The position numbers and the translations under genes are program-made. A DNA stretch of 64,000 nucleotides from Streptomyces fagopyri (GTDB lineage: Bacteria > Actinomycetota > Actinomycetes > Streptomycetales > Streptomycetaceae): contig NZ_CP045643.1 in the NCBI RefSeq assembly GCF_009498275.1, positions 6,076,001 through 6,140,000 on the forward strand. Reading direction: 5' to 3'. Shown one piece after another: positions 1 through 8,919 of the stretch. The notes under the pieces were generated by a model, which worked only from the letters and a program-made list of their open reading frames with translations, was not told the DNA's origin and did not search any database. Positions within the stretch are counted from its first letter, which is position 1, and each line of letters begins with the position of its first letter.

Positions 1-518
1 TACACCGACTCACAGGCGTCGAGGACGTCGGCCGGCGCGGCGAACCGCAGGCGTACGTCATCGGTGCCGGGCGGTACGGACAGCCGTACCCGGGTCGTGT
101 CGATCTCGGCGCGGTGCTGGTACGTCGCGATGCCGTAGCCGAACCGGCCGTAGATCGCCGGCTCCGACGCGGTCAGGACGGCGAGCGGCTCGCCCCAGGA
201 GCGGATGTCGTCCAGCTGCCGTCGCATCATCGCCGTCAGCAGCCCGCGCCGCCGGTGCGTGGCCGCGACGCTCACCATCGTGATGCCCGCCGCCGGTACG
301 GAGGCGCCGCCGGGGACCGTGACCCGGAAGGAGAACGCCCCCGCGGTGCCCACGCACCGGTCGTCCTCCCAGATTCCCAGGGAACGGTCGTATTCTGTGA
401 GCTCGGCCCACAGCTCGCGCTCCTCGGACGACTCCGGCACGCCCCCGAACGCGCGAACCAGATTGTCGTACCACGCATCCCACTCGGGCTGCCGCAGCAC
501 CCGCAAGTCAGTCGTCAT
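1..518 (-). CDS. Eis-like GNAT N-acetyltransferase, C-terminal part outside window
   Basis: The reading frame starts at the ATG complementary to 516-518 and stays open to the window edge, giving 172 residues. A GNAT acetyl-CoA-binding signature (VSVAATHRRRG, about residues 82-92) is followed by MMRRQLDDIRSWG and by ILxASEPAIYGRFGYG-type sequence (here LTASEPAIYGRFGYG). These are typical of the Eis/enhanced-intracellular-survival branch, whose members are about 400 aa with two GNAT domains and a sterol-carrier-like tail, so more than half is missing here. The likely role is N-acetylation of an amine substrate in the cytoplasm; the substrate cannot be told. It is divergent from the phosphatase gene at 716. 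Confidence 0.8.
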   Translation of the reverse strand, partial: MTTDLRVLRQPEWDAWYDNLVRAFGGVPESSEERELWAELTEYDRSLGIWEDDRCVGTAGAFSFRVTVPGGASVPAAGITMVSVAATHRRRGLLTAMMRRQLDDIRSWGEPLAVLTASEPAIYGRFGYGIATYQHRAEIDTTRVRLSVPPGTDDVRLRFAAPADVLDACESV

Positions 519-715
519 GAGCCATGCCTACCAGGGCGATGCGGTACGAGCGAGAGAATTTTCCACCGGCCGCGGGGGGTGTGTGCCGTGACCTTCCCCA
601 TGGGGCTCCCCGTGCAGTTCACTGTGCGGTTCACTGTGATGTTGAGCGCTCGGACGGGGGACAAGTGGGACCTCCCGTGCCAAGCACCTGGTCCGATGGA
701 TAGGGTCCCGAACTA

Positions 716-1894
716 ATGGCAGCAGGACGAGGGCGGCGCGCGGCGGCCGAGACGTTCACGGCCCGGTTGAAGAAGCAGTGGCACCGGGCCCGCACCGGCC
801 TGCGCAGATCCGCCGTGGACTACTTCCGCGGGGACGGTTCCGACTGGATCGCCCTGGCCGGCCTGCTGCTCACGATTCCGGTGATCGCGGCGACCACTCT
901 GGTCAACTCGGTCTGGTGCTCGCCTGCCGCGCTGGTCCTCCCGATCGTGGCGGGCGGCCTCCTGCTGCGCCCCGCGAGCCTGCTGGGTCTCTACGCGGCC
1001 GCCGCCACCGCGCTGATAGTGGAGTCCGTGAAACTCGGCCCGTACACGGAGGGCCCGTCCCGGGTGACCCCCGGTGTGGTCCTCGTCGTCGCGGCCTGTG
1101 GCTTCTTCGGCCTGCTGATCGCGCAGTTCCGCAGCCGCGTGGGCGTGCCCTGGCGGCGCGGCGGCACCATGCTCTTCGACCTGCGCGAGCGCATCCGGGT
1201 CCAGAGCAAGCTGCCGAAGCTGCCGCTCGGCTGGCACCGGGAGATGGCGCTGCGCCCGGCCGGCGGCCAGTCCTTCTCGGGCGACTTCGTGGTCGCGGCC
1301 CGTACGAACGGCGGCCGGACCCTGGAGGCCGTCCTCACGGACGTGTCGGGCAAGGGCATGGACGCGGGTTCGCGGGCGCTGCTCCTGTCCGGCGCCTTCG
1401 GCGGCCTGCTGGGCTCGCTCCCGCCGCACGCCTTCCTTCCCGCGGCCAACGGCTACCTGCTGCGTCAGGACTGGGACGAGGGCTTCGCCACCTCCATCCA
1501 CCTGGTCCTCGACCTCGACTCCGGCGACTACGAACTCTTCTCCGCGGGACACCCGCCGGGGCTCCAGCTCAGCGCGGGCAGCGGGCGCTGGGAGGAGAAG
1601 GCGGCCGAGGGTCCGCTGCTCGGGGTGTACGACGGTGCCCAGTTCGACTCCGTCAAGGGTTCGCTGCGGCCCGGTGACGTCCTGATGCTCTTCACGGACG
1701 GCCTGGTGGAGACCTCCGACCGTGACATCGTCGAGGGCATCGACCGGCTCACCGGCGAGGCGGACCGCTATGTCGCGGGCGGCTTCCACGGCGCGGCCTG
1801 GCACCTCATCGAGGCGGTGGCCAAGGACGTGAACGACGACAGGGCGCTCCTGCTGATCTGCCGGGAAGCCCCCTCCCCGTCCCCGGCCCGCTGA
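716..1894 (+). CDS. Membrane-anchored SpoIIE/PP2C-type serine phosphatase
   Basis: This 392-aa protein has a basic N-terminus and about four hydrophobic segments between residues 45 and 145. A PPM/SpoIIE phosphatase domain follows to the C-terminus. Metal-binding motifs are visible: GDF near residue 188, LTDVSGKGMDAG near 207 and FTDGLVE near 325. Family members dephosphorylate anti-anti-sigma factors in partner-switching networks, and streptomycetes carry dozens of them. No PAS, GAF or HATPase domain is present, so this is the short membrane-anchored form. The ATG at 716 was chosen because it begins directly before the basic N-terminus and no longer start is compelling. The partner is not encoded next to it. 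Confidence 0.85.
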   Translation: MAAGRGRRAAAETFTARLKKQWHRARTGLRRSAVDYFRGDGSDWIALAGLLLTIPVIAATTLVNSVWCSPAALVLPIVAGGLLLRPASLLGLYAAAATALIVESVKLGPYTEGPSRVTPGVVLVVAACGFFGLLIAQFRSRVGVPWRRGGTMLFDLRERIRVQSKLPKLPLGWHREMALRPAGGQSFSGDFVVAARTNGGRTLEAVLTDVSGKGMDAGSRALLLSGAFGGLLGSLPPHAFLPAANGYLLRQDWDEGFATSIHLVLDLDSGDYELFSAGHPPGLQLSAGSGRWEEKAAEGPLLGVYDGAQFDSVKGSLRPGDVLMLFTDGLVETSDRDIVEGIDRLTGEADRYVAGGFHGAAWHLIEAVAKDVNDDRALLLICREAPSPSPAR

Positions 1895-2015
1895 CCCCTC
1901 TCCCGACGGGCGTTCCTCGGCGCCGTACGGGCGCCCGCGCGCAGATCGCCGTGCCCGGCGCGACGGCGGGCGCGGTCCCGGCCCGCGCGGCCCTGCGACG
2001 GGAGACACTGGTGGG

Positions 2016-2471
2016 GTGACGCAGACTCTCCTGACCCTGGCCGAGATAGAGGCCCTCGCCCGTGCGGCGCACTCCGCCCAGACCGACAAGGCGGGGCGGC
2101 CGTACACCGAGCACCTCCAGGCCGTCGCGGACGGGGTGCGTGAGCGCGGCGGCGACGACGAACAGATGGCGGCGGCCTGGCTGCACGACGCCGTCGAGGA
2201 CGACGTGCTCTCCGAGGACTGGCTGCGCGAGGCCGCGCTGCCCGACCGCACGCGGGACATCGTGCTGGCGCTCACCAAACGCGAAGGAGAGCCCCCGGAG
2301 TCGTACGCCGAGCGCATCCGTACGACTCCGGGCGCCCTCCTGGTCAAGGCCTCCGACCTGGCGCACAACGGTGACCCGGACCGGCTCGCGGTCCTCGACG
2401 AGCACACGCGCGCACGGCTCACGAAGAAGTACGCCGCCATGCGGGCCCTGCTGGGCCTGCCCCCGAACTGA
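2016..2471 (+). CDS. HD-domain phosphohydrolase
   Basis: The 151-aa protein is a single HD domain. It has an early His (residue 19, AAHSAQTDKAGRPY), an HLQAV His, the catalytic WLHDAVED pair near residue 57 and a later KASDLAHNGDP segment. This is the arrangement of RelA/SpoT-type hydrolase domains without a synthetase or TGS part. Small stand-alone proteins of this kind may hydrolyse (p)ppGpp-like or other nucleotides, but the substrate cannot be read from the sequence. The start is the GTG at 2016. It ends 16 bp before the convergent acyltransferase gene. Confidence 0.75.
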   Translation: MTQTLLTLAEIEALARAAHSAQTDKAGRPYTEHLQAVADGVRERGGDDEQMAAAWLHDAVEDDVLSEDWLREAALPDRTRDIVLALTKREGEPPESYAERIRTTPGALLVKASDLAHNGDPDRLAVLDEHTRARLTKKYAAMRALLGLPPN

Positions 2472-2487
2472 CTCCGGCCGCCCCCGC

Positions 2488-3696
2488 CTAGGTCCGTGCC
2501 CTGGCCCGTTCGCGGGCCAGTTCGGTGGCGTCCCGCTTGAAGGCCCAGTCCATGCTGGGCTCCATCGCGAAGCGGAAGACCCGCCGCACGGGTGCCGTGC
2601 ACAGCAGGGTGACGACCGTGGCCGCGACGAGGGTCACGAAGATCTCACCGAGCGGCGTGTGCAGCCGCGCGTGGTCGAACCAGCCCCAGTAGGTGCCCGC
2701 CTTGACCAGGAAGCCGTGCAGCAGATAGCCGTACAGCGTGCCCGCGCCGAGTCCCGTGAACCACGTCCGGCGGCGCGGCACCCAGGAGTAGAAGCACGCG
2801 GTGAGCAGCAGCGAACAGCCGAAGAGGGCGAACACCATCATCGGGCCGACCCACCACGGGACACCGAGTTCCTGCGCGCTGTCGCGGTGGTAGAACCAGG
2901 CGGCGTTCATCCGCGGCACCGCCCACCAGCCCACCGCCAGCGCCGCGGCGAACACCGGCACCGACAGGATCCGCACCTCACGGCGGCGCGCCAGCTGGAA
3001 GTGCTCGGGCTTCATGACCAGGCCCAGCACGAAGAACGGGAGGAACTGGAGCACGCGCTGCAGGTCGAGGTCGTCACCGATGTCCGGTGAGACGGACGCG
3101 AGCATGGCGACGACGAGCGCGACCGGGAGCGGCCAGCGCACCAGCTTCCACAGAGGAGTGGTCAGCCGCCAGATGAACAGCGCGCACAGGAACCAGGTGA
3201 GGTACCACGGGTCGAGCAGGCTGATGGGCAGCGACGTGTCGCCGTCGGCCCAGCGCTTGAAGAGGACGTACGACACCTCGAAGACGACATAGGGGACGGC
3301 GACGCCGGTCACCAGCCGCTTCAGACGGTCGGGGCGCATGTCGAAACTGCGCGAGAAGTAGCCGGAGATGATGATGAAGGCCGGCATGTGGAAGGAGTAG
3401 ACGACCGTGTACGCCGCCTCCAGCACGCGGCTCTGACCCTTCAGGGGCTCCCAGGCGTGCCCCATGGCCACGAGCACGATCGCCAGGTACTTGGCGTTGT
3501 CGAAGAAGGCGTCGCGCCGTGCCGCGGGCTTCGAGGCCGGGGCGGCGGCCCCGGTCGTTCCCGTCGTGGCGTGCTGCGCGGACTGATTCCGTGGTGGGCG
3601 CGGACCCGGCACTCCCCGGGCCGGCTGCTGTGCCGGGGGGAGTGGTGCTCGCTGCTGGCCGTTCGGTCGGAGCGAGTTCGTCACGGACCCTCCCAC
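2488..3696 (-). CDS. Acyltransferase family 3 (fucose 4-O-acetylase-like) membrane protein
   Basis: The 402-aa protein has a Pro/Ala-rich cytoplasmic N-terminus of about 60 residues. Next comes RRDAFFDNAKYLAIVLVAMGHAW, the usual start of acyltransferase-3 proteins with the conserved His, then MPAFIIISGYFS and about nine further membrane spans. Family members transfer acetyl or other acyl groups from the cytoplasm to cell-surface sugars or lipids. The acceptor here is unknown. The gene is read toward the HD hydrolase gene and has no obvious operon partner. Confidence 0.8.
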   Translation of the reverse strand: MGGSVTNSLRPNGQQRAPLPPAQQPARGVPGPRPPRNQSAQHATTGTTGAAAPASKPAARRDAFFDNAKYLAIVLVAMGHAWEPLKGQSRVLEAAYTVVYSFHMPAFIIISGYFSRSFDMRPDRLKRLVTGVAVPYVVFEVSYVLFKRWADGDTSLPISLLDPWYLTWFLCALFIWRLTTPLWKLVRWPLPVALVVAMLASVSPDIGDDLDLQRVLQFLPFFVLGLVMKPEHFQLARRREVRILSVPVFAAALAVGWWAVPRMNAAWFYHRDSAQELGVPWWVGPMMVFALFGCSLLLTACFYSWVPRRRTWFTGLGAGTLYGYLLHGFLVKAGTYWGWFDHARLHTPLGEIFVTLVAATVVTLLCTAPVRRVFRFAMEPSMDWAFKRDATELARERARART

Positions 3697-4318
3697 CAGG
3701 TACGGAGGGAGACGGTCCGGAACGTTGCTGCGCTGGCGGGGGGCGAGGCGGCGTGGAACATCTGAGGCACCCTAGCGTCGTGTGTGTGTCTTCGTAAAAC
3801 CCTCGAGTTCATTCCTGCATATGGCCTGCGAGTACCCCGCATTTGAAGATGTGTGCCTGTTGGTTCGCACGCGATCCGCATACCGATTCGCCTACCGTAT
3901 GCGGTTGTTGTGTGGACGCTCTGTCCTCATTCTTCACGACTAAACGGTGCATAAGGTTCGCGGGCGACTCTGGTGAAATGTCCGGTTCATTAGTCTTTAG
4001 TGGCCTGTTGGGGGCCGGTGTGCGGCTCCCTCGACGTGCGTGTGGGAATAATTGGAATTGCCTGCGAACGAGATGTGTGGACACGGCAACGGTCCCGTTG
4101 AATTCGCCGGCCCGGTGCGCCCTCGAATTGCACTGCGGGGCAGTGCGGTTCACCTGTCCCGGAACGCCGCCGCCGTGCGCGCTCCACGGGTCCGCGGCCG
4201 ATGATGTGTCACCCGCGGCATAGGGGAGCCGCGTTGGTGGCACGATGGTTCTGGCGGGGGTGTGAGGGGTTGCATCCCCGGGCCGGGAGAGCGAACCGAC
4301 CGTAGGGTGTGATCAGTT
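3697..4318. other. Intergenic, relatively low GC, no supported gene
   Basis: This 622-bp stretch is visibly richer in A/T than its flanks, with runs such as gcataaggttcgcg and gggaataattggaattg. Short ORFs exist on both strands but none has a convincing start signal or protein-like composition. It must hold the promoters of the divergent genes at 3696 and 4319; no clear -35/-10 pair could be assigned. Confidence 0.4.
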
Positions 4319-4513
4319 GTGGCCATCTCGCTGTCAGTGGTACTGCTGTTGGCGATCATCCTCGTGGTGTTGATACGGGGAGGATCGATCAAGGCGGGGC
4401 CCGCGATCGTCGCGGTGCTCTTCGGCTTCTTCCTCGCGTCGACCGGCATGGCTCCGTCCATCCAACGGTTCCTCGACTCGATAGCGCAGACCATCAACTC
4501 GATCAGCTTCTGA
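4319..4513 (+). CDS. Small two-span membrane protein
   Basis: The GTG at 4319 gives 64 aa. Two hydrophobic segments (about residues 3-18 and 28-44) are separated by a basic RGGSIKAG turn, and a short amphipathic tail follows. The hydrophobic pattern and clean end make a real small membrane protein likely. It resembles the small hydrophobic proteins common in streptomycetes and the Spd-type proteins of actinomycete mobile elements, but no mobile-element gene lies beside it. Function unknown. Confidence 0.6.
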   Translation: MAISLSVVLLLAIILVVLIRGGSIKAGPAIVAVLFGFFLASTGMAPSIQRFLDSIAQTINSISF

Positions 4514-4930
4514 CCGGCGGTCCCTGGCCGGCGGTCCCGGCCGGCGGCTGCCGACGGGCGGTTACGGGCCGTTCGGGCGATGCCCGATCCCGGTCCGACG
4601 GGGCCCCCGTGCGGCGACCGCGGACGCCGCCGACCGCGCCCCCGGCCGTCCCCGCTCGCCGCGCCTCACCGCTCCCGGGGTGACCGCCCTGCGCGGTCCG
4701 CGCCGGGCGTGCGACCTTTCGTGCCGTTCGCGCCCTGAGTGCCTTTTCGCGCCGCGGGTACCCCTTCGCGCCGTCGGCGCAACCGAACCCGCGTAGGTCA
4801 AGTCCGGATTCCGGCAGGGCCAGGGGTTCTGCCGAGCGCCCCGCGGCCTCTCGGAGCGACGTGCCGGCCCGGTGGATGAGGCACGGGCACGTGGCGGGCA
4901 CGGAGGGCTGATCGGAGCCTCTGAAAGCGA
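4514..4930. other. GC-rich intergenic spacer
   Basis: No gene is supported. The stretch is dominated by cg-rich repeats such as ggcggtccctggccggcggtcccggccggcgg just after the small membrane gene, which can form hairpins and may end its transcript. Confidence 0.35.
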
Positions 4931-4971
4931 TCAGGGCCAGGCGGAGGAATGATCCTCCGGCCTGGCCCTGA
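4931..4971 (-). terminator. Hairpin terminator of tRNA-Gly
   Basis: Arms tcagggccaggcggagga and tcctccggcctggccctga pair over 18 bp with one bulged G around an atga loop. It lies just beyond the 3' end of the tRNA-Gly gene on the minus strand. Confidence 0.7.
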
Positions 4972-4980
4972 GTCGTATGG

Positions 4981-5051
4981 AGCGGGCGACGGGAATCGAA
5001 CCCGCGTAGCTAGTTTGGAAGACTAGGGCTCTACCATTGAGCTACGCCCGC
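4981..5051 (-). tRNA. tRNA-Gly (anticodon TCC)
   Basis: The minus strand gives a 71-nt cloverleaf: acceptor stem GCGGGCG/CGCCCGC, D arm AGCTCAATGGTAGAGC, anticodon stem CTAGT/ACTAG with loop CTTCCAA, and T arm CGGGTTCGATTCCCG. The anticodon TCC reads GGA and GGG glycine codons. No CCA is encoded. Confidence 0.97.
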
Positions 5052-5203
5052 ATGCATCGCACCGCAGGTCAGTGACCGCGCCGCTGAAGGCATCGTAGCG
5101 GGTTGTACCCCCTGGACGCACACCCTGTTCCCGCGCCTCGCGGACGCCCGCGAAATGCGGCAGCCGCACTGCCTGCGGGCATGTACCCTACGTGTCGCAC
5201 CGA

Positions 5204-5280
5204 CGGGGTGTGGCGCAGCTTGGTAGCGCGTCCGCTTTGGGAGCGGAAGGCCGTGGGTTCAAATCCCGCCACCCCGACCA
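5204..5280 (+). tRNA. tRNA-Pro (anticodon TGG)
   Basis: The 77-nt cloverleaf ends in an encoded CCA. The acceptor stem is CGGGGTG/CACCCCG, the anticodon arm is TCCGCTTTGGGAGCGGA with loop TTTGGGA, and the T arm is TGGGTTCAAATCCCG. tRNA-Pro genes are used as integration sites by pSAM2-type elements, but no duplicated 3' end or integrase follows here, so this site is empty. Confidence 0.97.
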
Positions 5281-5507
5281 CCAGTGGCATCCGGCGACCG
5301 AAGGCCGATGGCCGGGATCGCAAGATCGCCTTTTGGGGCGTGTACCGCCTGCGGTTACTATGCAGGTTGCGCGCCCGTATGTCTGCACTGTCACGTCTCT
5401 CAAGGGCTCGTGCATCCACTGAGGCTCCGCCCGACCGACCGGGCGGACGCACGCGGTGGAACCCCGCAGCAGTACCCCCAAGAAGTCAGCCACAAGGAGA
5501 CCGAACC

Positions 5508-6902
5508 GTGAAGAGCGCCGTGGAGAACCTGAACCCGACCCGGGTTCGGCTCACTGTCGAGGTGCCCTTCGAGGAGCTCAAGGACAGCCTCGACGCGGCG
5601 TACAAGAAGATCAACCAGCAGGTCACGGTGAAGGGCTTCCGGAAGGGCAAGATCCCGGCCCGTGTCATCGACCAGCGGTTCGGTCGCGGCGCCGTGCTCG
5701 AAGAGGCCGTCAACGACGCGCTCCCGAAGTTCTACACCGAAGCGGTCAACGAGGCTGAGCTGAACGTCCTCGGCCAGCCCGAGGTCGACATCACCGAGCT
5801 GAAGGACGGCGAGACGCTGAACTTCACCGCCGAGGTCGACGTCCGTCCGGCCATCGAGATCCCGGACTACTCCGGCATCGAGGTCGAGGTCGACGCCATC
5901 GAGGTGAGCGACGAGGACATCGAGAAGGCCGTCGAGGAGCTCCGTGAGCGCTTCGCGTCCACCTCGCCGGTCGAGCGCGCCGCCGAGGAGGGCGACGTCG
6001 TCACGCTCGACCTGGAGGCCAAGGTCGACGGAGAGGTGCTGGAGGACGGCGTCGCCTCCGACGTCTCCTACACCATCGGCTCCGGCGAGCTGCTGGAAGG
6101 CATCGACGAGGCCGTCAAGGGCCTGGAGGCCGGTGGCGGGACCACCTTCACCTCCGAGCTCAAGGGCGGCTCCGCGGCCGGCAAGGAGGCCGAGGTCACC
6201 GTCAAGGTCAGCCAGGTCGCCGCACGCGAACTCCCCGAGCTGGACGACGACTTCGCGCAGCTCGCCTCCGAGTTCGACACCCTCGACGAGCTGAAGGCGG
6301 ACAGCCGCAAGCGCCTCGAGAACATGAAGGAGTACGACCAGGCCACGCAGGCCCAGGAGCGCGTCCTGGAGAAGCTGCTCGAGCTGGTCGAGGTGCCCGT
6401 TCCCGAGAAGCTGCTCGAGGACGAGATCAACACCCGCAAGCACAACCTTGAGCACCACCAGCTCGGCCAGATGGGCCTCGACCTCGCGAAGTACCTGGAG
6501 ATCCAGGGCAAGACCGAGGAAGAGTGGGACGCCGAGACCAAGGAAGCCGCGGTCAAGGGCATCAAGACGCAGTTCGTCCTCGACGAGCTCGTCAACAAGG
6601 AGAAGCTGAACGTCAACCAGGAGGAGCTCACCGAGCACCTCATGCGGCGCGCGGCCTCCTCCGGCATGTCCCCCGACCAGTTCGCCCAGGCGGTCGTCGA
6701 GGGCGGCCAGGTCCCGATGCTGGTCGGCGAGGTCGCCCGCGGCAAGGCGCTCGCGGTCGTCGTCGAGGCCGCCACGGTCAAGGACACGAACGGCGAGATC
6801 GTCGACCTGGACGACGAGGAGGACGAGACCGAGTCGTCCACCGAGGTCGTCGCCGAGGTCACCGACGGTGACGAGGCTTCCGAGGAGAAGCCCGAGGCGT
6901 AA
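5508..6902 (+). CDS. tig: Trigger factor (ribosome-associated chaperone/PPIase)
   Basis: The GTG at 5508, preceded by cacaaggagacc, gives 464 aa. The start [20 protein letters not shown] and the signature GFRKGKIP (ribosome-binding loop, about residues 43-50) belong to the N-terminal domain. The FKBP-like PPIase domain follows ([16 protein letters not shown], about 160-250) and the helical C-terminal chaperone domain after it, with an acidic tail. It binds L23 at the ribosome exit tunnel and assists nascent-chain folding. It precedes clpP1-clpP2-clpX, the usual bacterial order, but a strong terminator at 6928-6966 separates them. Confidence 0.97.
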   Translation: MKSAVENLNPTRVRLTVEVPFEELKDSLDAAYKKINQQVTVKGFRKGKIPARVIDQRFGRGAVLEEAVNDALPKFYTEAVNEAELNVLGQPEVDITELKDGETLNFTAEVDVRPAIEIPDYSGIEVEVDAIEVSDEDIEKAVEELRERFASTSPVERAAEEGDVVTLDLEAKVDGEVLEDGVASDVSYTIGSGELLEGIDEAVKGLEAGGGTTFTSELKGGSAAGKEAEVTVKVSQVAARELPELDDDFAQLASEFDTLDELKADSRKRLENMKEYDQATQAQERVLEKLLELVEVPVPEKLLEDEINTRKHNLEHHQLGQMGLDLAKYLEIQGKTEEEWDAETKEAAVKGIKTQFVLDELVNKEKLNVNQEELTEHLMRRAASSGMSPDQFAQAVVEGGQVPMLVGEVARGKALAVVVEAATVKDTNGEIVDLDDEEDETESSTEVVAEVTDGDEASEEKPEA

Positions 6903-6927
6903 GCGGGCCGGGCCGCAGCAGCTCTGC

Positions 6928-6966
6928 GACGGGCCCCCGGGGACTTCTTGTCCCCGGGGGCCCGTC
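6928..6966 (+). terminator. Rho-independent-like terminator after tig
   Basis: A 17-bp perfect stem (gacgggcccccggggac / gtccccgggggcccgtc) with a ttctt loop lies 26 bp after the tig stop. No T-run follows, as is usual in Streptomyces. Confidence 0.85.
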
Positions 6967-7153
6967 GTCCTTCGGGGGGCGCGGGAAACGGCGCGAGCGA
7001 CCCACGACGAGCCGCACCCGCCGTTGGACCGCCCGTGGCGGACCCGACCGCGGCTTCGTGCGCCGGGCAGGGGGGGGCGGATCGCGCCGTTCCCGCGCCC
7101 CCCTGCGGGGCGGAGACCCGCCAAACCCCCTGTCCGACCCGGCGGAGCGCATG

Positions 7154-7164
7154 CGCTCACAGCG
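7154..7164. promoter_or_regulatory. Candidate ClgR operator upstream of clpP1
   Basis: The sequence CGCTCACAGCG followed by AAC fits the actinobacterial ClgR site pattern CGC-Y-N-A-N-R-GCG-W-W-S at every position. It lies about 170 bp before the clpP1 start. ClgR is an established activator of clp genes in Streptomyces, mycobacteria and corynebacteria. The rest of 6967-7332 is GC-rich leader with no gene. Confidence 0.7.
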
Positions 7165-7332
7165 AACAGTTCCTTCTGCGGGATTCCCCGGAGGGACCAG
7201 CGCGTTAGGGTCCATGAATACGAGGGCAGGGGAGTCCCCGAGCCGCCCGGAGCGGTGTTGCACCGGGGTCCCACGCCCCCAGCAGAAGACGTGAGACGGC
7301 CCGGCGCCGTCGTAAGACGAGCAGGTGGATAC

Positions 7333-7950
7333 GTGACGAATCTGATGCCCACAGCTGCCGGCGACCCCATCGGTGGTGGCCTCGGCGACCAGGTCTACAA
7401 CCGACTGCTCGGCGAGCGGATCATCTTCCTCGGCCAGGCGGTCGACGATGACATCGCCAACAAGATCACGGCGCAGCTGCTGCTCCTTGCCTCCGACCCG
7501 GACAAGGACATCTACCTCTACATCAACAGCCCCGGCGGTTCGATCACCGCCGGCATGGCGATCTACGACACCATGCAGTACATCAAGAACGACGTGGTGA
7601 CGATCGCCATGGGCATGGCGGCCTCGATGGGCCAGTTCCTGCTCAGCGCGGGCACCCCCGGCAAGCGGTTCGCGCTGCCGAACGCGGAGATCCTGATCCA
7701 CCAGCCGTCGGCCGGCCTCGCCGGCTCGGCCTCCGACATCAAGATCCACGCCGAGCGGCTGCTGCACACGAAGAAGCGCATGGCGGAGCTGACCTCGTTC
7801 CACACCGGCCAGACCGTGGAGCAGATCACCCGCGACTCGGACCGCGACCGCTGGTTCGACCCGATCGAGGCCAAGGAGTACGGCCTCATCGACGACATCA
7901 TGCCCACCGCTGCCGGTATGCCGGGCGGCGGCGGCACCGGGGCCGCGTAA
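7333..7950 (+). CDS. clpP1: ATP-dependent Clp protease proteolytic subunit 1
   Basis: The GTG at 7333 gives 205 aa ([12 protein letters not shown]...). Catalytic residues are visible: Ser near residue 98 in [15 protein letters not shown] and His near 123 in ILIHQPSAG, with the Asp in the C-terminal third. The LYINSPGG substrate-binding strand is present. It forms the ClpP1P2 tetradecamer with the next gene product and degrades proteins unfolded by ClpX or ClpC. An in-frame ATG at 7345 is an alternative start. A ClgR-type operator lies upstream, and clpP2 follows after 128 bp. Confidence 0.97.
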   Translation: MTNLMPTAAGDPIGGGLGDQVYNRLLGERIIFLGQAVDDDIANKITAQLLLLASDPDKDIYLYINSPGGSITAGMAIYDTMQYIKNDVVTIAMGMAASMGQFLLSAGTPGKRFALPNAEILIHQPSAGLAGSASDIKIHAERLLHTKKRMAELTSFHTGQTVEQITRDSDRDRWFDPIEAKEYGLIDDIMPTAAGMPGGGGTGAA

Positions 7951-8078
7951 AGGCCCTCAGCGCCCTCAGGGCGGCTGTGGGGGCCCACCCGCCGCCATCC
8001 CGCCCTCGGGGCGGCGCAGGAGCCCCCAGCGCCCCCAGGCGACCGCCTCAGCCCTTTTCAGGCTCTTCAGGAGACACA

Positions 8079-8759
8079 GTGAACGACTTCCCCGGCAGCG
8101 GCCTCCATGCCCGCACGCAGGCCGAGTACACCGGTCCTCGTGCGGAGTCCCGCTACGTCATCCCGCGCTTCGTCGAGCGCACCTCGCAGGGCGTGCGTGA
8201 GTACGACCCGTACGCGAAGCTGTTCGAGGAGCGCGTGATCTTCCTCGGCGTGCAGATCGACGACGCCTCCGCCAACGACGTCATGGCGCAGCTGCTGTGC
8301 CTGGAGTCGATGGACCCCGACCGTGACATCTCGGTCTACATCAACAGCCCCGGTGGCTCCTTCACGGCGCTCACCGCGATCTACGACACGATGCAGTTCG
8401 TGAAGCCCGACATCCAGACGGTCTGCATGGGCCAGGCCGCCTCGGCCGCCGCGATCCTGCTGGCCGCCGGTACGCCGGGCAAGCGCATGGCGCTCCCGAA
8501 CGCCCGTGTGCTGATCCACCAGCCCTACAGCGAGACCGGCCGCGGCCAGGTCTCGGACCTCGAGATCGCCGCGAACGAGATCCTCCGGATGCGCGCGCAG
8601 CTCGAGGACATGCTGGCCAAGCACTCGACCACGCCGATCGAGAAGATCCGCGAGGACATCGAGCGCGACAAGATCCTCACCGCTGAGGACGCGCTGGCGT
8701 ACGGGCTGATCGACCAGATCATCTCCACCCGCAAGATGAACAATTCCGCGGTCGTCTGA
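8079..8759 (+). CDS. clpP2: ATP-dependent Clp protease proteolytic subunit 2
   Basis: The GTG at 8079 with the RBS aggagac gives 226 aa. Catalytic Ser (about residue 122, [15 protein letters not shown]) and His (about 147, LIHQPY) are present, as is YINSPGGS. Compared with ClpP1 it has a longer N-terminus ([20 protein letters not shown]), probably a processed propeptide. It is the partner subunit of the actinobacterial ClpP1P2 peptidase and is presumably co-transcribed with clpP1 as one ClgR-controlled unit. Confidence 0.97.
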   Translation: MNDFPGSGLHARTQAEYTGPRAESRYVIPRFVERTSQGVREYDPYAKLFEERVIFLGVQIDDASANDVMAQLLCLESMDPDRDISVYINSPGGSFTALTAIYDTMQFVKPDIQTVCMGQAASAAAILLAAGTPGKRMALPNARVLIHQPYSETGRGQVSDLEIAANEILRMRAQLEDMLAKHSTTPIEKIREDIERDKILTAEDALAYGLIDQIISTRKMNNSAVV

Positions 8760-8783
8760 CGTACCGCTGTATCGTCTGCCGCT

Positions 8784-8821
8784 CCTTGGCGCGGTTCACG
8801 ACAAAGTGAACCGCGCCAAGG
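8784..8821 (+). terminator. 16-bp hairpin between clpP2 and clpX
   Basis: Arms ccttggcgcggttcac (8784-8799) and gtgaaccgcgccaagg (8806-8821) are perfectly complementary with a 6-nt loop. It lies 24 bp after the clpP2 stop and about 100 bp before clpX, so it is a terminator or attenuator that would partly uncouple clpX from clpP1P2. Confidence 0.75.
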
Positions 8822-8919
8822 GGGGCCCGAACGGGGGGCTCGGCAAGGTACCGTCGTTCATAAGGCAGCACCAGGAGCCGCTGGACCTAGGCGTCTCCCA
8901 GGCGAAGGGGAAGCACACC

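Noticed and set aside
5204-5280. tRNA-Pro as the attachment site of the AICE
   Set aside because: No duplicate of the tRNA 3' end and no tyrosine integrase were seen; the repeated segment in the window is the radical SAM 3' end.
5103-5507. Longer N-terminus for trigger factor
   Set aside because: The extension would translate through the tRNA-Pro gene; the GTG at 5508 has an RBS and matches the family start.
8784-8821. GTTCAC hairpin before clpX as a ClgR or HspR operator
   Set aside because: The arms do not fit either consensus; a terminator or attenuator explains the perfect 16-bp stem better.
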